A stretch of DNA of 64,000 nucleotides from Albugo candida (GCA_040437565.1 JBDOQK010000021.1:434001-498000), one strand, 5' to 3'. Positions 11,381 through 23,767 are shown, counted from the stretch's first letter. Notes: generated by a model from the sequence alone, not told the origin. Numbers and translations are program-made.

Positions 11381-13239
11381 GGAACATGTTGAAGAAATGA
11401 TGACGAAGCCATATGGAAATGCGTGGACTACTTAAAATTTTTGTATTGTAGCGAGGTGTTTCGTATTTAGCTGAAGAATAATAATAAATCAATATACCAC
11501 TTTTCTGTTGGAAACTAAAGATCGTGTTCTAGTTCGCTTCCCTGTGTCGTGTCTGTCGTAACGGCAACAGGGTTTAACACCGTGTACGTGTATCATGACA
11601 GAGAATGTGCCCGGCGGCCTGACAAATTTATATAGAAATTCAAATGTGCAATAAGGCGTGGGCTAAAACGTTTAAATAGATTCCGATTGCTTCCAGCAAC
11701 GAAAAATCTGGTCGCTTTCCATGACGTCATATTCTTACCTTATTGAATGGCACTCCTTACAGTTCAGCAACGTATGCTTGCATGAGGGAATAGCAACTAG
11801 CCATAAAATTTTATTGAGCATACTTTCATCTAACAACATGCTAATATCAGAGATTTTAGGCAAGATTCTGTTTATGAACGAGACCTATATTGCGCTCCCT
11901 CGGTTTTCCTATGATGTAACGTTTTCAAATCCTTCAGAAGCATTTTCGAATTTGTTCAGTTATTTTTCTACTTTTTCTACTTTTGCTACTTTTGCTACTT
12001 TTCCCAGATATCAACACTATACTTATGCAATGAATCGAGATACGTTTCATCAATTTCACGTTTTACTCCGGTAAATACAAAAAAAAATAAGGAGACATAT
12101 ACAAGATATGAAAAGACGAGCGTAGGAGAAACGTCGAAGAGGGAGAGATAAAGATCATAAGAATGCCACGAGTGATGTAAAATTGGCAAGCGCGATAGTA
12201 AGGGTCGATTTGTGAATTTAAACGCTACCTAATAATGAACTAATGACTACCCTTCATGGAATCTTCTTAGAGGGAATCAATTGACTCGCTCAGGTGAAAA
12301 CCTATGACTTGATGTGCAACATCATGTGAGCTCCCAAGGTTCAGGTGAACTCTGGTTTTTACATGTGCTGAAAAAGCGATAGCTACTCAAGAATCCAGTG
12401 AAGGTGTCAAAAGATCACGCCTTTGCTGGATCATTTACGATCACGAATGGGTTGGCGCTGATACAGTGATATTGAGAAACGGCAGTTTTGTAGGAACGAT
12501 CCAATAAATGAAGGGAGAGCGCAACAGGGACTTGTACAGAACATACCGAGCTTGGTCTACATGCATAATTACGTTCATCATTGCTTTTGCAGCACAATTC
12601 ATGTTTACTGTTCTACAGCATGAAATTTACACCTGAGTTATTTTGCTGCAAATGTAACTGAAGTCTGCATCGATTCTTTGAAAAAAAAATATATAGAAGG
12701 TGAGATCCAGGCTCGGTGTTGGTGTAAGTAGCCAATGGGTTTTAGATCAATTTGGTGGATGTGTACGCCCTACGTCTTACACACGCGTTGTTGAAATCAC
12801 GATAATATTAAGTAGACTAGTAGATGATCCAAAGAAAGTCTATATTTTATACCAGCCAAAATTACTTGATATGGTTCTTCTGGTTCTATGGAAAAGAACC
12901 TTTGGGGAATCGAGTGGTAGAGGGGGGAGATAAGAGCGGTAGCGCTCTGATAGAGCTTCTTTTCTGCCATTCGTGAATGGCAGATTGGCATGACCGATTG
13001 GATAAGCATTCAATTCAGCCATGAAGTATCATTCAGTAAGGTTGTCAATACGAAAAATTCGATTGATCAAATGAGAGAGCGGTCATATTAAGTATGCCGA
13101 GAGAAATGGTATGTGGAATTGATGGTGCCTGAAATTCGACGATGTATAGATAGCCTGACGGTCACTGTGGGATGTATGCAAGTAAAATGCACTGTAACAG
13201 GGAATGATCTTGATGGAGTGATCGAAACACTAAACGCGC
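11381..13239. other. Gene-poor stretch with a short tandem repeat
   Basis: No gene can be named. The longest plus frame (11721-12074, 117 codons) passes through a short tandem array of CTACTTTT units at about 11968-12001, which explains its Phe/Ser/Thr-rich tail. I do not accept it as a gene. Confidence 0.4.
11964..12002 (+). repeat. CTACTTTT microsatellite-like tandem repeat
   Basis: Four to five imperfect copies of the 9-mer TTTTCTACT/TTTTGCTAC in a row. Confidence 0.7.
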
Positions 13240-13602
13240 CTAAAAAGTCGAGAAGAGCGGACTGAATGCAAGTTTACTAGCTATTTGAATGAAAGCCCAG
13301 AAAAAACGCTTATTCGTTGCTCTATTGGTTTGACTCTTCTGATAGGAATCTTGAGTGTGCGTCGACGCCATGAATAAAGCAAGCGTAAAGGTGAGTGATA
13401 AAAATCGAAAGTAAGAGGCTTCACTTGATCTTACTTTATAAAGATACTCTCGGGGTCTATGTAATAGCTTTTTCGTCTGAGACGATAGATTTGAGAACCG
13501 ATCATGTTGATGCTTCAATGCGTAGACTAAAGCCCTAATAGTATGGAAAGTGTTTTGAAACCTTGGTTGCATGCAGATAACATGTGGGCTGATCTTCTCC
13601 AT
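13240..13602 (-). CDS. Hypothetical 120-residue protein with internal signal-like segment
   Basis: An open frame of 120 codons. Residues about 65-79 (FRFLSLTFTLALFMAS) look like a secretion signal core followed by a polar tail (THTQDSYQKS). The signal-like stretch is internal rather than at the start, so either the true start is missing or the frame is a degenerate remnant of a small secreted protein. No domain is recognised and no second copy is present in the window. Confidence 0.2.
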   Translation of the reverse strand: MEKISPHVICMQPRFQNTFHTIRALVYALKHQHDRFSNLSSQTKKLLHRPREYLYKVRSSEASYFRFLSLTFTLALFMASTHTQDSYQKSQTNRATNKRFFWAFIQIASKLAFSPLFSTF

Positions 13603-16600
13603 TCACGTTGATGCTACTTACATTATTCGCAAAGAATTAAGCATAGGTGAGTGGGATGGGTGTTAGAAACAGCATATCATATAAAATAATGATGTATTGA
13701 AACTTGGAGACTCTCACCACAATAAAAAAAACGGATACGACTTTTAATTAACTCCTGTCGCATATTGAAACAGAGGTAATGATGTGGTGGTCACCCGTAG
13801 TCACAATAGATTTTCTTTTAGATTGTTGAACCAGGGGCTAAAACGGGCATAACACCAAAAAGAAAACTATCTAGGGCATTGTGTGAAAGAGCGAAAAGGC
13901 TTATACTTTGTGCACGTAAGTTTTGTGCAAAAGTCGCGTTTTCGTCTAGTGGATGATTGAATCGGCAATCTATGAGATATGGAGAATTGATTAATATCTA
14001 CATAGTTCATTAACTCTTTCTCTCATCGCTCATCACACATCGTAATCTGCAATGCCAGATGGAGAACATTTTGCAAATCAGAAGTTGATGTCAAGTGAGA
14101 ACATGCGTGCGCTTACCAAACATAGATGTGCGAAAATGAAGGATTGGACTTAACTAGGTTGGATCAATTTTGTACTACAAGCAATAAGTCTAAATATATA
14201 AATGACTTAACCTCTTTTCGAGTGCGACCGCACGGCAGAAATATGGTTGGAGCTATTGTCAGCTATGAATGACTTTTTTCGATATCGTCCACTTGGACAA
14301 ACATTTCGTGTTCTATTGTATCGCAATACAGACATCACTAGGAATTGGTTTATATTCAGGTTCTTCGGATGCGACGTAAGTTTTCTTTTGAAGTTTATCC
14401 AGAACCTTTTTATAAGCACCTCGTAGTAGTTTGATTAGATCATTACCAAGATGAATTTGAATGTGTTGATCCTTAGGAGTGTAAAGCAATCTTCTTGATA
14501 AAAAACATGTTCGGCACTTTTGAAGGTAGTGTTAACATCTAGCTAAACTACATATAGCTAAAAAGTGCTGGATTTACTCGATGGTTTGCTCAAGAGTCGA
14601 CGTTCGTTTGCTGGGTGGAGAAGCGTCAAGTAGAAGTGCTTCTTCAACTTTAATCGAAGCTCTAGGTTGGGTGTCTATCTTCAACCTAATATAGAGAACG
14701 ACTATACAAAACGCTCTCCTTATAAAGCTTATCATATCCTACAAGCTAGCACATTCTGGGCTGTTGTGCCGTAAGGCAACAGCGATTTAAAACTAACAAT
14801 AACTGGTACAGGCTTTTTTGAAAATACTGTAGCATTAATCGAGGAGCACCCGTATACGAACCCTATAGGTTCCTTTACCAAATAAGATGCGTATAGCGCT
14901 CTGCATTTCATCTGGCTGCGAAATCTGAAACTTTGGAAGCGTTTTGATAAGAACATTGCGTCCCGTGTATATATCTACACCCACACCGACTGCGCAAAAC
15001 CTCCCCTGTAAACATACATCGGACAAATCAACGCTCCTTTCGACCTCAACTCATACCCTACCTTGTCCAATTTCCTGTTTTTGCAATGCTGTAATACTCA
15101 TTTATGTCACGAAGGACGCCTGTAATCTATCTAAAGCGCAATAAGTACTCGTTTCACCGCTTTTTCTCTCTCTCACAAAGTAACTTCGAATCCTTCTTGT
15201 CGGCTCCGCTCTGACGTTCGTCGTTCATTGGGAGCGGACACTGGAACAGTCTATAAAAAAATGAGACAAACATGTATCTTTTCATTATGCTTTTTAGCTA
15301 TCTGACGCCACTATATCGATATTCTTTGTGTGGCCACGCATTGATTCCATATCGACCATTATTGCGAATGTGACCGCAATGTAATTGGCTTACAAACGTG
15401 CCTGTTCTATCCTGCACTCAATACTCTCTGTGATGTGAAAAGTAAAATTTAAACCTCGATAGCGTTAGACAGTCAGAATCACTTCTTACCCAACTGGACA
15501 AAGAGATCCGAGATATCATTAAAAGGAAGAGTAGTTCATGTCAAATTTTTACTCTGTATGCGGAGACAGAAAGTTATTCGATGGGGGGAACGACATATCG
15601 ATTGACAATGGGAAAGTATGTCGGTGCGATAAACACCGACACACGCACTGCATTAACGTGTGCTTTACCATTCAAAGATCAAGTCATTTGATCACATAAG
15701 GACACTCACTTTTCTGATTGGCATCCGGAAAAATTTCGAAGCCATATGGGATTTTCTGCAAACATCCAATTCCGTTCCAAGTAGAAGAGGAACATTCTCA
15801 GATAGGATTATAAGTGCATCCCTGGCTCCATGCGTTTTTATGACATAGATTGTGACTTGGCCGCGCTGATTCACACATTTGGTTTGTAGTTAGGCTATGA
15901 CACGAATACTTGAGGATGGACAACAGCTTATCAGCAGAGCTCCCGATTTGATTCTTTCATAGGCCGACGATTCAACTAGCAAGACCATGCGAGGAGTAAC
16001 TTGTTTCGCTTGCTTCCAGCAACTGTAGCCTGGAAAGACGTTGGCTATATTTGATAGTGTGAGTTGTTCGATGTCCAATCCACACATCGTTGGCGGATTC
16101 ACCAGCGCCAGCTATACTTTTAATTGTGACATTATCCTCCCCACTATCCCTTTTGTTGACATTACTAGGCCGAGAGCGATAGGACTGAATTGCCCATCCT
16201 GCCGAACCTTCTCTTCTCATCGTCCAAACGCTTTCGGATTACTTTTGTACAGTCTGAACATTTCTAACAACCCGTTTGAGGATTCTTGTTGTATGAGAGA
16301 CATATACAGCACGACCTATTCTAGCATGTAGGCCACAAGGTGTTGCAAGAATCGCTGACCTTCACCGGCATGCAGATACAGACAACGTAATTACATCCAT
16401 CGCTTAGCAGCCGTTCCAATAAAGCCCGGTCGCTATTAGAGTCATCAAGCTAGTTAGCACATTCAATGCGGCCGCAGCATTAGAATGTCGATGGGGTCCT
16501 CACGTTTTCAAAAGCGTTCACATCATTATATTTTACTTGAAATAGCATTTAGGCATGATAGTACACAGCTCATCACCTCACATCATTAGTACGAGTTACT

Positions 16601-17185
16601 TGCAAAGCTCGCTTTTGTTTCTTCTAAATTGCTACCCACTTATTGTATAACTTCTCCTTCAAGTGATACTGAAGCCTTGCAATCGTTAGGTTATTTGAAG
16701 GATTGGGGGACTAATATCAGTACAGGATTCATAGAAATGAATGATCTGGGACTGTACCCCTCCATTTCATGCGCGGTATAAGAACGAATAAAATGGAATA
16801 GTGCGTGACAAGCTTTAAAGCTTCAAATTTGTGTGTTCAATTCTCGTGCAGCATGGTCATTTTTACGAGACTTGTATCTAATTCACGGATAGTGTGTGCC
16901 TACTCAATCAAAGTAAAGTTGCGACATCCCAGTTATCGAAACCGATCGGTAGTTCAGTCTGCCAGTACCATTATCTTCATGAGCACTTTCCAATTCACGA
17001 TATACCTTCGAAAATGTTTCGAGACAGACACCTAAATGCCTGAAAGCTATCTTCATTCATAGACAAATGAACTGGAATGCGTTTCAAGGTGCATACACTC
17101 TAGTCTAAATTGCTTGGATGACGCGACCCTAATTTAGTAGCCTATGCCTGATTCGCACGGTAAGTGAAAAAACTGCATCAAGCGA
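13603..17185. other. Gene-poor stretch with possible decayed minus-strand coding pieces
   Basis: Short minus frames follow one another at 14207-14419, 14732-15026 and 15692-16220. Those at 14732-14956 and 14835-15026 overlap in different frames and read as continuous protein-like sequence, suggesting a decayed gene, but I recognise no family. No repeats or RNA genes were seen. Confidence 0.35.
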
Positions 17186-17197
17186 TGTAAAAACCTT
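17186..17197. repeat. Target-site duplication, left copy
   Basis: TGTAAAAACCTT here is repeated exactly at 17658-17669, bracketing the SINE between them. Confidence 0.8.
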
Positions 17198-17657
17198 TTT
17201 TTTTTGTTTTCAAGGATTTCATTACACTGTTTATCTGGTTCTTTAACTACCTTCCTTATCCTATCATGAGCCCCTGACCGTGTGAATATAACTTGAGTCT
17301 GACTTCAAACCTAGGGAGACAGATATTTTCCAAGCTTATTGCTTGGGTGGGCTCAAACCGCTGCCCACACTGCCGGGGATCGAACTAACGATCTCCGGCA
17401 GGGGGTCCGTGCGCTCAAGTGCTTAACCNNNNNNNNNNNNNNNNNNNNNNNNNNNNNNNNNNNNNNNNNNNNNNNNNNNNNNNNNNNNNNNNNNNNNNNN
17501 NNNNNNNNNNNNNNNNNNNNNNNNNNNNGATATTTTCCAAGCTTATTGCTTGGGTGGGCTCAAACCGCTGCCCACACTGCCGGGGATCGAACTAACGATC
17601 TCCGGCAGGGGGTCCGTGCGCTCAAGTGCTTAACCGACTGAGCTGGGTACGGAACCC
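17198..17657 (-). mobile_element. tRNA-derived SINE, with target-site duplication
   Basis: Read on the minus strand the element starts with a tRNA-like head: CCCAGCTCAGTCGGTTAAG (A-box, 17628-17647), then GTTAGTTCGATCC (B-box, about 17584-17596). A body of about 190 bases follows, ending in an A-rich tail (T-run at 17198 on the plus strand). Exact 12-bp direct repeats flank it, the mark of LINE-mediated insertion. Two further copies lie at 21931-22172 and 23764-24142. The N run at 17429-17528 and a 107-bp repeated flank lie inside, so the real element is about 250 bp long. Confidence 0.85.
17429..17528. other. Assembly gap (100 N) with repeated flank, inside SINE
   Basis: Exactly 100 N. Bases 17322-17428 recur as 17529-17635. 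Confidence 0.95.
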
Positions 17658-17669
17658 TGTAAAAACCTT
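17658..17669. repeat. Target-site duplication, right copy
   Basis: Exact repeat of 17186-17197 (TGTAAAAACCTT). Confidence 0.8.
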
Positions 17670-17785
17670 CTTTGAATTCGTGCAGGACATCCTTGTTTAT
17701 CACTGGCAGAAACAAAGAGCACACGTGTAGCACAAAAAAAGCCCTCAAATCAGAAATATTTGCTAGTTGCAATTATCCTTGGATA

Positions 17786-18967
17786 TTATTTACCGGACGT
17801 CTTAGTGAGCGCGGACCATTTGTTGCTCTTATGAACGTACTTTTCAAGCAAGGAAATGACCTCTTGTTTGAAATCAGTATTTTGTTCTCTGCCATCAGCA
17901 ATTTGTGTATACACTTGATGACGATATAGTCTTTCGCTTGGTTCGATTTCTACCCCTTTTATCATAAGTTCTCTTTGAGCTTTAATTGCGTCTTCTCCTT
18001 TCTTCTTATCTGTTGGTACAACAGAAACTTTCATTGAATCCCAATTGGGTATTTTAGTTGATTCTGGATCCGCCTTTACAACCTCGACGGTATAATACAC
18101 ATCTTCTTCCTTTTTACTCAAACCGGGATGGAACATGAGCATTGTAGCCAGAACGTCGGAAGCGCAGAATTGGATGCCTTTCTCCATTTCTTTTATGAAA
18201 TTTCCTTCCTTTTTGCCTTTTAATAAAAGAATTAGTTCCTCATTCCATTTTGTTTGCCTTTCAATCAGAGCTTTGAAAAGTTCATTGTCTGTCATGTGTT
18301 TGGTAAAAAATTCTACAAGTTTCGGAAAACTCGTTTCGCCCAGACCGCCACGATATATGCTCACCAGGCTAGAAGAAATGTGGATCTTTTTTTCCAGAGC
18401 TATCAAATTCATAAACTTTATAGTGTATTCTGGGTCTCGGAATAGGTTATAATCGGCGACAAAACTTTCAGACCAGCCCCCAGACCAATAAATTTCCAGG
18501 ATATTATCAAATGTAGCTTTCCGCCTCTCTTCTAAGTCACACAAAACCATCGCAAGGCTCCTAAGAAGCGCGAGAATCAATATATAGAACTTCATGTCAA
18601 GATTCATCAGCTCGTCTTCCAGTATCTTATGGGATGTTGCATCAATCTTATCGAAGGGTAAGTTTTTGTTATCCTGAGGCGAATTCGCGCCATTCAGTAT
18701 TGTAAATTGCTCGACGCCTGCCGTTTCAAAAATAAGTTTTATGAAGGCTTTTTTGTCTTCAGTGGGCCACACAAGATTGATTATAACTCCATATCCACAA
18801 ATGACTTCTCGATCGCGAGATTTTGCCATGAGAATTATTGAGAGCATATCGTCAGGTTCACCATCTGTCTCCAGTATGCATTTGCCTTTCTCGCGACATT
18901 CAATGAGAGACATCAGACAAAGTGCCCATATACACAAAAGCTGGAAGTGGATCTTGGAAGGCGCCAT
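17786..18967 (-). CDS. Secreted nucleoside hydrolase-like protein
   Basis: The product is a 393-residue protein of the inosine/uridine-preferring nucleoside hydrolase family, which splits ribonucleosides into base and ribose. Residues 1-23 (KIHFQLLCIWALCLMSLIEC region) form a signal peptide. Family landmarks appear in the expected order: ETDGEPDDM at 33-41, matching the calcium/ribose-binding D-T-D-P-G-x-D-D motif with D35, D39 and D40 kept; SGGW at 162-165 in the place of the usual GG strand; ADYNLFRDPE at 171-180, matching the family's E/D-x-N-x-x-x-D-P; and ASDVLATMLMFHP at 269-281, with D271 in the place of the C-terminal calcium ligand. Length fits the family plus a lysine-rich C-terminal extension. 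The start at 18967 was chosen because it precedes the signal peptide; the frame is open further upstream to 19084 but that part looks non-coding. An initiator-like TTCACTTTTAC sequence lies near 19012-19033. The enzyme may salvage plant nucleosides outside the cell or act as an effector. The first Asp of the motif is Glu (E33), so activity is not certain. Confidence 0.85.
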   Translation of the reverse strand: MAPSKIHFQLLCIWALCLMSLIECREKGKCILETDGEPDDMLSIILMAKSRDREVICGYGVIINLVWPTEDKKAFIKLIFETAGVEQFTILNGANSPQDNKNLPFDKIDATSHKILEDELMNLDMKFYILILALLRSLAMVLCDLEERRKATFDNILEIYWSGGWSESFVADYNLFRDPEYTIKFMNLIALEKKIHISSSLVSIYRGGLGETSFPKLVEFFTKHMTDNELFKALIERQTKWNEELILLLKGKKEGNFIKEMEKGIQFCASDVLATMLMFHPGLSKKEEDVYYTVEVVKADPESTKIPNWDSMKVSVVPTDKKKGEDAIKAQRELMIKGVEIEPSERLYRHQVYTQIADGREQNTDFKQEVISLLEKYVHKSNKWSALTKTSGK

Positions 18968-21930
18968 CGGAGACTGTAGAGCTTGAGTTGAGCGTGGGTT
19001 GCGATCTCGATGGCAAAAGTAAAAGTGAATGGAATTACACAAGCACGTATGGGTAAATCTTCCTCGCTTCGTACACGCAATCATTTTTAACGGAATCTAG
19101 GGCATCGGATAGCACGACAGCATTCCAAAAAAAGTCGACGCGATGTGAAAGGTGCGCATGTGACCTCCTAAACTGAATGGTGCGAACTCATCCTGTATTT
19201 TTTGATGCGAATACTCTCAGTATATAATCTATTACTTCTATATATGAACATTTCGCATATTCTCTTGCGATATGACGGGATGGGCAAAACCAGTAGAATG
19301 CAGATATCAGCCTTTTGTTAAAGGTATCGCAATCGAACCTAATATCGTAGCAGAAGATGGATTGTCTGGTGTTGGGACTGTATTCTTTTAGTGCATTTGC
19401 AACTCTTTTGTCTTTGACAAATTATTCATCCACTCATCATCTCAACCCGGTTATGTAGTCTCAAAGTTCCCGCTGTACTTCTCCCTGCCATTTGTGAAAA
19501 CGCTATCCCAAGAACGCATCTCATCTACAGCGGGTCCTTGTGCATCCATGGCAGCGTCCAATATCTGATTGGTACTTGTCGTCGTAACATGTAAGAATTC
19601 CCTTGAGGATATTCGTATCTTCATCAAAACTCTTAAATTGTATGAGCTAGTTGTTTCCTGCGTGAGTTTTCCCGCCGATATTTGCGCATTCTGTCGCACT
19701 GATGCGTTGACCAGGATGCATATTACTGTATAGAATTGCTTCGATGTATTGCTTATATGTATCTTGCTTTGTACTCATAAATACGCGCTTCATTATCCTG
19801 TGCAACGTGGCGTCTTGCTTGCATTCAATCCTAGCCAATAGCTTAAATCATGTACAATGTATGAAGTTCTTAACGCGGTCTACATGAGCAAAGTCCCATG
19901 TATAGTTTTAAAGAAATTCAGCGTCCATGACTATGGAGGAAGCAACAATACAATAGACCTCACACACTGCTTCCTTTAAACGACAATAATGAATTACTCG
20001 ATCCAAAGTTGTACTACACGAGCTAAGAACTCGCATAGTTCACGTAAATAATACTTGGAGCTGTTTTCTAACAAATCTTCGAAGTCAGTTTTTTTTTGGA
20101 AAATTGCAAAATGAGAATTTCAAGGATAGCAGAGCGTGGTGGACAGGTAGTGAGGTGTCATCCACCTGGTGAAAATATTATCTATCGAGTCGCTCCAGAT
20201 CTCTGTCTTGTCCATCCAAATCAGTAATTCGTTAGATAATTGAGCCATATACATTGACGCCAAGTATACAAGGCTTGACTAGTGTCTATATCAGATTTCC
20301 CAATTCTTGTATTCCGAATCACTGCGTTTACTTGTTCGAGTGCTCCATGCGATCTATTTCATAGCTTTCACGTCTGTGCTGACGTTTATGATCACCATAT
20401 TCCTGACGATATCTATGAAGACAATTTTTTCAAGCTCATGCATGCAACGCCATCCAGCTACATTCAGTAACTTCTATGCGTACAGCTGCTGCATTTGCAA
20501 GGAGTATTTTTTCGATCGACATTGGCTTCCATGAGAACTTCTGTATCATATACTACCATTAACGACAGATTACTTGTTCGAACGGTAGGCCGGATCAGCA
20601 GAATAATCTCAAACATTCCTCTTTCGCCAATCTCATCAACTCCGTGATACAATGATATTTTTTTCCGTTTTGTGATTTCTTCAAATCGTCATCGACCACT
20701 TTGAATCTTGAAGCTCCATGTACCAGACCGGCGGCTATCACGACTTACAAACCGAAAGAGACGGACATGTTTTCGTATGTCGTCGATTGGGATACGACAT
20801 ACAGAAGCTCTCTTTATTTCTTTTACATCCCTGAGAAAACTCTGCACACATAAAATGAATTGCACATGAAATGCTTATAGCAGACAAGACTCTCAAATGC
20901 AGCGGACATTGTCATCCAGGTACATCTTGATATATAATGATCAGCATTGTTGTGATTAACACATACTCTGGTATGCTCGATGTTCACGCAAACCCAAAGT
21001 GGTATTTTGATCAGCTATTTTGTATGAGACTTCACTCTGTAAAAGAACCAAGCTTCTTCGCGGAACGACCTCGACGCCACGGAATCGGACCCAAGTAAGT
21101 CTCATTATGCCATTTTGCATGCGTGATATGCTATTCCGTACTTTCATTCCTTCTACGTCAACAACAGATCATGAGATAACGTTTACTGCGCATGACTTGA
21201 GCTAATAACATTTTCTACTGCCATCTATCCGTCAGAAATGGCTGCTTGTTGCAGCTTCTAAGACGGACTCGACGGGTATAAGCAATTGCAGCGTCCGCAA
21301 TAGTTTTCCGTTTTGTCTCAAGTGATGCGTGATTGAGGGCCATATGTATGTGGTGCTCGACTTCGCCTCCCATTGTAGTCGTGCTTTTCCTTGGCTTCGT
21401 GTGCTACACATGTATCTCAATAGACCGTCAATGAGGAGATAAAGCGGTGAGCGAATGCAGTTCGAATTTCAGCATAAGGATGCTATGACGCCTATAATTG
21501 TGTCCGGATTAAATGTATCAGAACAGTTTTTCACTACTACTTTTCTCAAATCCAACAGCGCGTTTGTCAGATTTCAAGACAGTGAAAATCGATCAGTATC
21601 TTCCCTCTCAACATTTCAGAAAAAGCTGGAAATGTTTCGCTCAACCGTTTGCAGTGTCATTTCGATAGCCGGAGTAGCTGGCTGGGTTTGAAACGAACGA
21701 TTAAGAACATATATTTTACGAATAAAGTTCTGATTGGAATCCCCAAATTGCACACCAAGTCGGATGGATCGCATGAAGTCGGAGAGGGAAGAAAGAAGAT
21801 TAGAATGGACCAATGGCTCAGGAGTAGGTCAGATTTTTAAGTTACGTCCTAACAAACTATTTAAAGCCGGAGTAACAGGGATTGTATTAGGGACATAATT
21901 ATGGTAGGCTAAGTTTCTAGCATAGCTGCT
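18968..21930. other. Gene-poor stretch upstream of the nucleoside hydrolase
   Basis: Short frames only, for example 19451-19699 and 19647-19838 on the minus strand, which overlap in different frames and could be one decayed gene. Another minus frame, 20464-20652, ends in CKCSSC, but it does not align with the CCG proteins. No repeat or RNA gene is seen. Confidence 0.4.
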
Positions 21931-22172
21931 TTGTCAAGGATTTCATTACACTGTTTATCTGATTCTTTTAACTCCCTTCCTTATCCTATCATGAGCCCCT
22001 GACCGTGTGAATATCACTTAAGTCTGACTTGAAACCTAGGGAGGCAGATATTTTCCAAGCTTATTGCTTGGGTGGTCTCAAACTACTGCCCACACTGCCT
22101 AGGATTAAACTAACGACCTTCGGCAGGGGGTCCGTGCGCTCAAGTGCTTAACCGACTGAGCTGGGTACGGTC
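21931..22172 (-). mobile_element. tRNA-derived SINE, diverged copy
   Basis: Same family and orientation as the SINE at 17198-17657, with more substitutions, including in the B-box. Its tail faces left (CTTTGTCAAGG) and its tRNA-like head faces right. Confidence 0.8.
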
Positions 22173-22463
22173 CAGTCAGCTCCCGGTGCCTACTTAATGG
22201 ACCCTCTGTTACTTTTGCAACTCTTTAACGTTGGGGAGTACCAGCAAGGAACCATCGGAATCTGTTCGAAGGGTATATGGCAACCTCAGACAACTACGGG
22301 ATCCAACCCTACCCCGACGGCACTTCGGCACTTCAACAAGGGCTACTGCACTACCGATTCTTGGCGGCATCATGCTATGGCTGGCTTTGATAGAAGTCAC
22401 GGTACTCATCCCTCACCATTCCTGCCTATCTTGGTTCAAACCCAAGATTAACAAAACTTAACG
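22173..22463. other. Leader-like region before the ORF1-like remnant
   Basis: GC-richer than its surroundings. It contains TTGGTTCAAACCCAAG at about 22431-22447, a good match to a tRNA B-box, and could be an internal promoter or a SINE-like 5' end. No open frame with recognisable protein. Confidence 0.3.
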
Positions 22464-23383
22464 ATGGACCCCTAAAAACCAGTATGTATTAGTCCGGCAC
22501 GCCATATAGTGGACCTCATTGAATCCACCCTGAAGCAGTACCGTCTTGTAGCAAAAATTATCACTGCCAGGGAAAAGGCACTTGCCAAAGTACACAGTGA
22601 CACATCCGCTCTGTTAAGTTAAAGGCCACTCTCCAAGTCTCCAAGCTATTCGAGTCTACTGTAGCTGAGACCTTCCAAGCTTCCTTCGAAGAGCAACTTG
22701 GAAAGAACGAAACGGAATTCTGGTCTATTATATAAAAGGGTACGGGCCTAGAACTTGAAGTCCTCGTTACGGAGCGAAATGCGTTACCGCAGAAAACGCT
22801 ACTGGAGATCAGGACCTTCTATGAGAAGGTTCATGTCCGAGTTGACGCGTCCTTCCCTACGTGGGATGTATCGTTGACTGCCGATTCTGGCAGTCGTGCC
22901 CTAGCTGCTCATGACAACTTAATAGTTAGGGACAGTTTATCATCTGAACTCGACCGGTTAGACTATACTCTTCAGTTATAGCACGTCGCCTGGGAGGAGA
23001 TAGCCGCTGCCAAAGCAGCTAAGATAACTGGTGATGTGGAGCTTGAAGCCAGGACTACTCTCACGGAGTCTGTTCAACAACCTGTCCAACAAAACATACA
23101 GAAAGCTATTGGGCCCTTGAAAGCCCATATTGCACAGCTTCAACAATCATTACAGGGACGCGCCGGCCGACAAGAGGCACCGACCGGCGCCAAATCTACA
23201 AAGCCACAGCAGCAGAAATCAGCCAAAGCCGCTCCAAAAGAAAACGGAAGAGCGGCAGGAGACGGACCCGACTTGTCAAAACAGCGGACCACCACAAAGT
23301 ATTCCGAATCCAGAATGCAGCGGAACCCCGCTCTAAATAAGACCCGATCCAACTCCACAGGTCGGACAAAGCGAACGCACTAG
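22464..23383 (+). pseudogene. Decayed ORF1-like protein of a mobile element
   Basis: The plus strand reads as a protein with helical, coiled-coil-like composition, interrupted several times. The best-preserved part (23036-23383) is rich in Gln (QQPVQQNIQKAIG, HIAQLQQSLQG) and ends in a very basic, low-complexity tail (Lys, Arg, Ser, Pro). This layout resembles the nucleic-acid-binding first protein of a retroelement, but no reverse transcriptase or other enzyme follows. It sits between two SINE copies that point away from each other. Family is unknown to me. Confidence 0.4.
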
Positions 23384-23691
23384 CTATTTTCGCTAGCCGT
23401 GCTACTACTATGGTTAGCAGCCATGCTAGAAGGGGTCCACCTCTGCTCAGTTAAGGGTGTTCGCCCGTAGTACTTTTATTTAGACACCGTGCTGTTACTA
23501 CAGTTTGGTGCTTATCTACTCTTTTCTAATCACTAGTATGTAACGCTCTGAAGAGCCCGGTCCAACTCCTGTACAGTTATTATCTGGTGTAGTTGCCAGC
23601 GGTCTTGACACGTCCATATCTTCATTGAGTCGGTTGATATTTACGTGGAGGAATCTTTGCCTCCGCCGAGGGGCCCCATCGCAGCCCTTTT
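23384..23691. other. Non-coding tail after the ORF1-like remnant
   Basis: No gene seen. Contains a GC-rich segment near 23650-23690 immediately before the tRNA-like sequence. Confidence 0.4.
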
Positions 23692-23767
23692 GCCCCGCCG
23701 GGATTTGAACCGGGGTACAAATGGTCGGAACACATGTGTACTATCCGCTAGGCCCCCGACGGGGTCC
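23692..23767 (-). other. tRNA-like sequence (A- and B-box)
   Basis: On the minus strand TAGCGGATAG (23741-23750) fits a polymerase III A-box and GGTTCAAATCC (23701-23711) a B-box, about 30 bases apart. The outer bases CCCCG and CGGGG can pair as part of an acceptor stem, but a proper D-arm and anticodon arm do not form, and the T-stem has one mismatch. It is therefore probably a SINE head or tRNA relic, not a functional tRNA. Confidence 0.45.

Noticed and set aside
11721-12074. 117-codon plus-strand frame as a gene
   Set aside because: It runs through a short tandem repeat, has biased composition and no recognisable feature.
20464-20652. Another CCG-family relic (CKCSSC at the end)
   Set aside because: Surrounding residues do not align with any module of the intact protein.
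23692-23767. Functional tRNA gene
   Set aside because: A- and B-boxes are present but the cloverleaf fails, and it adjoins a SINE; kept only as tRNA-like.
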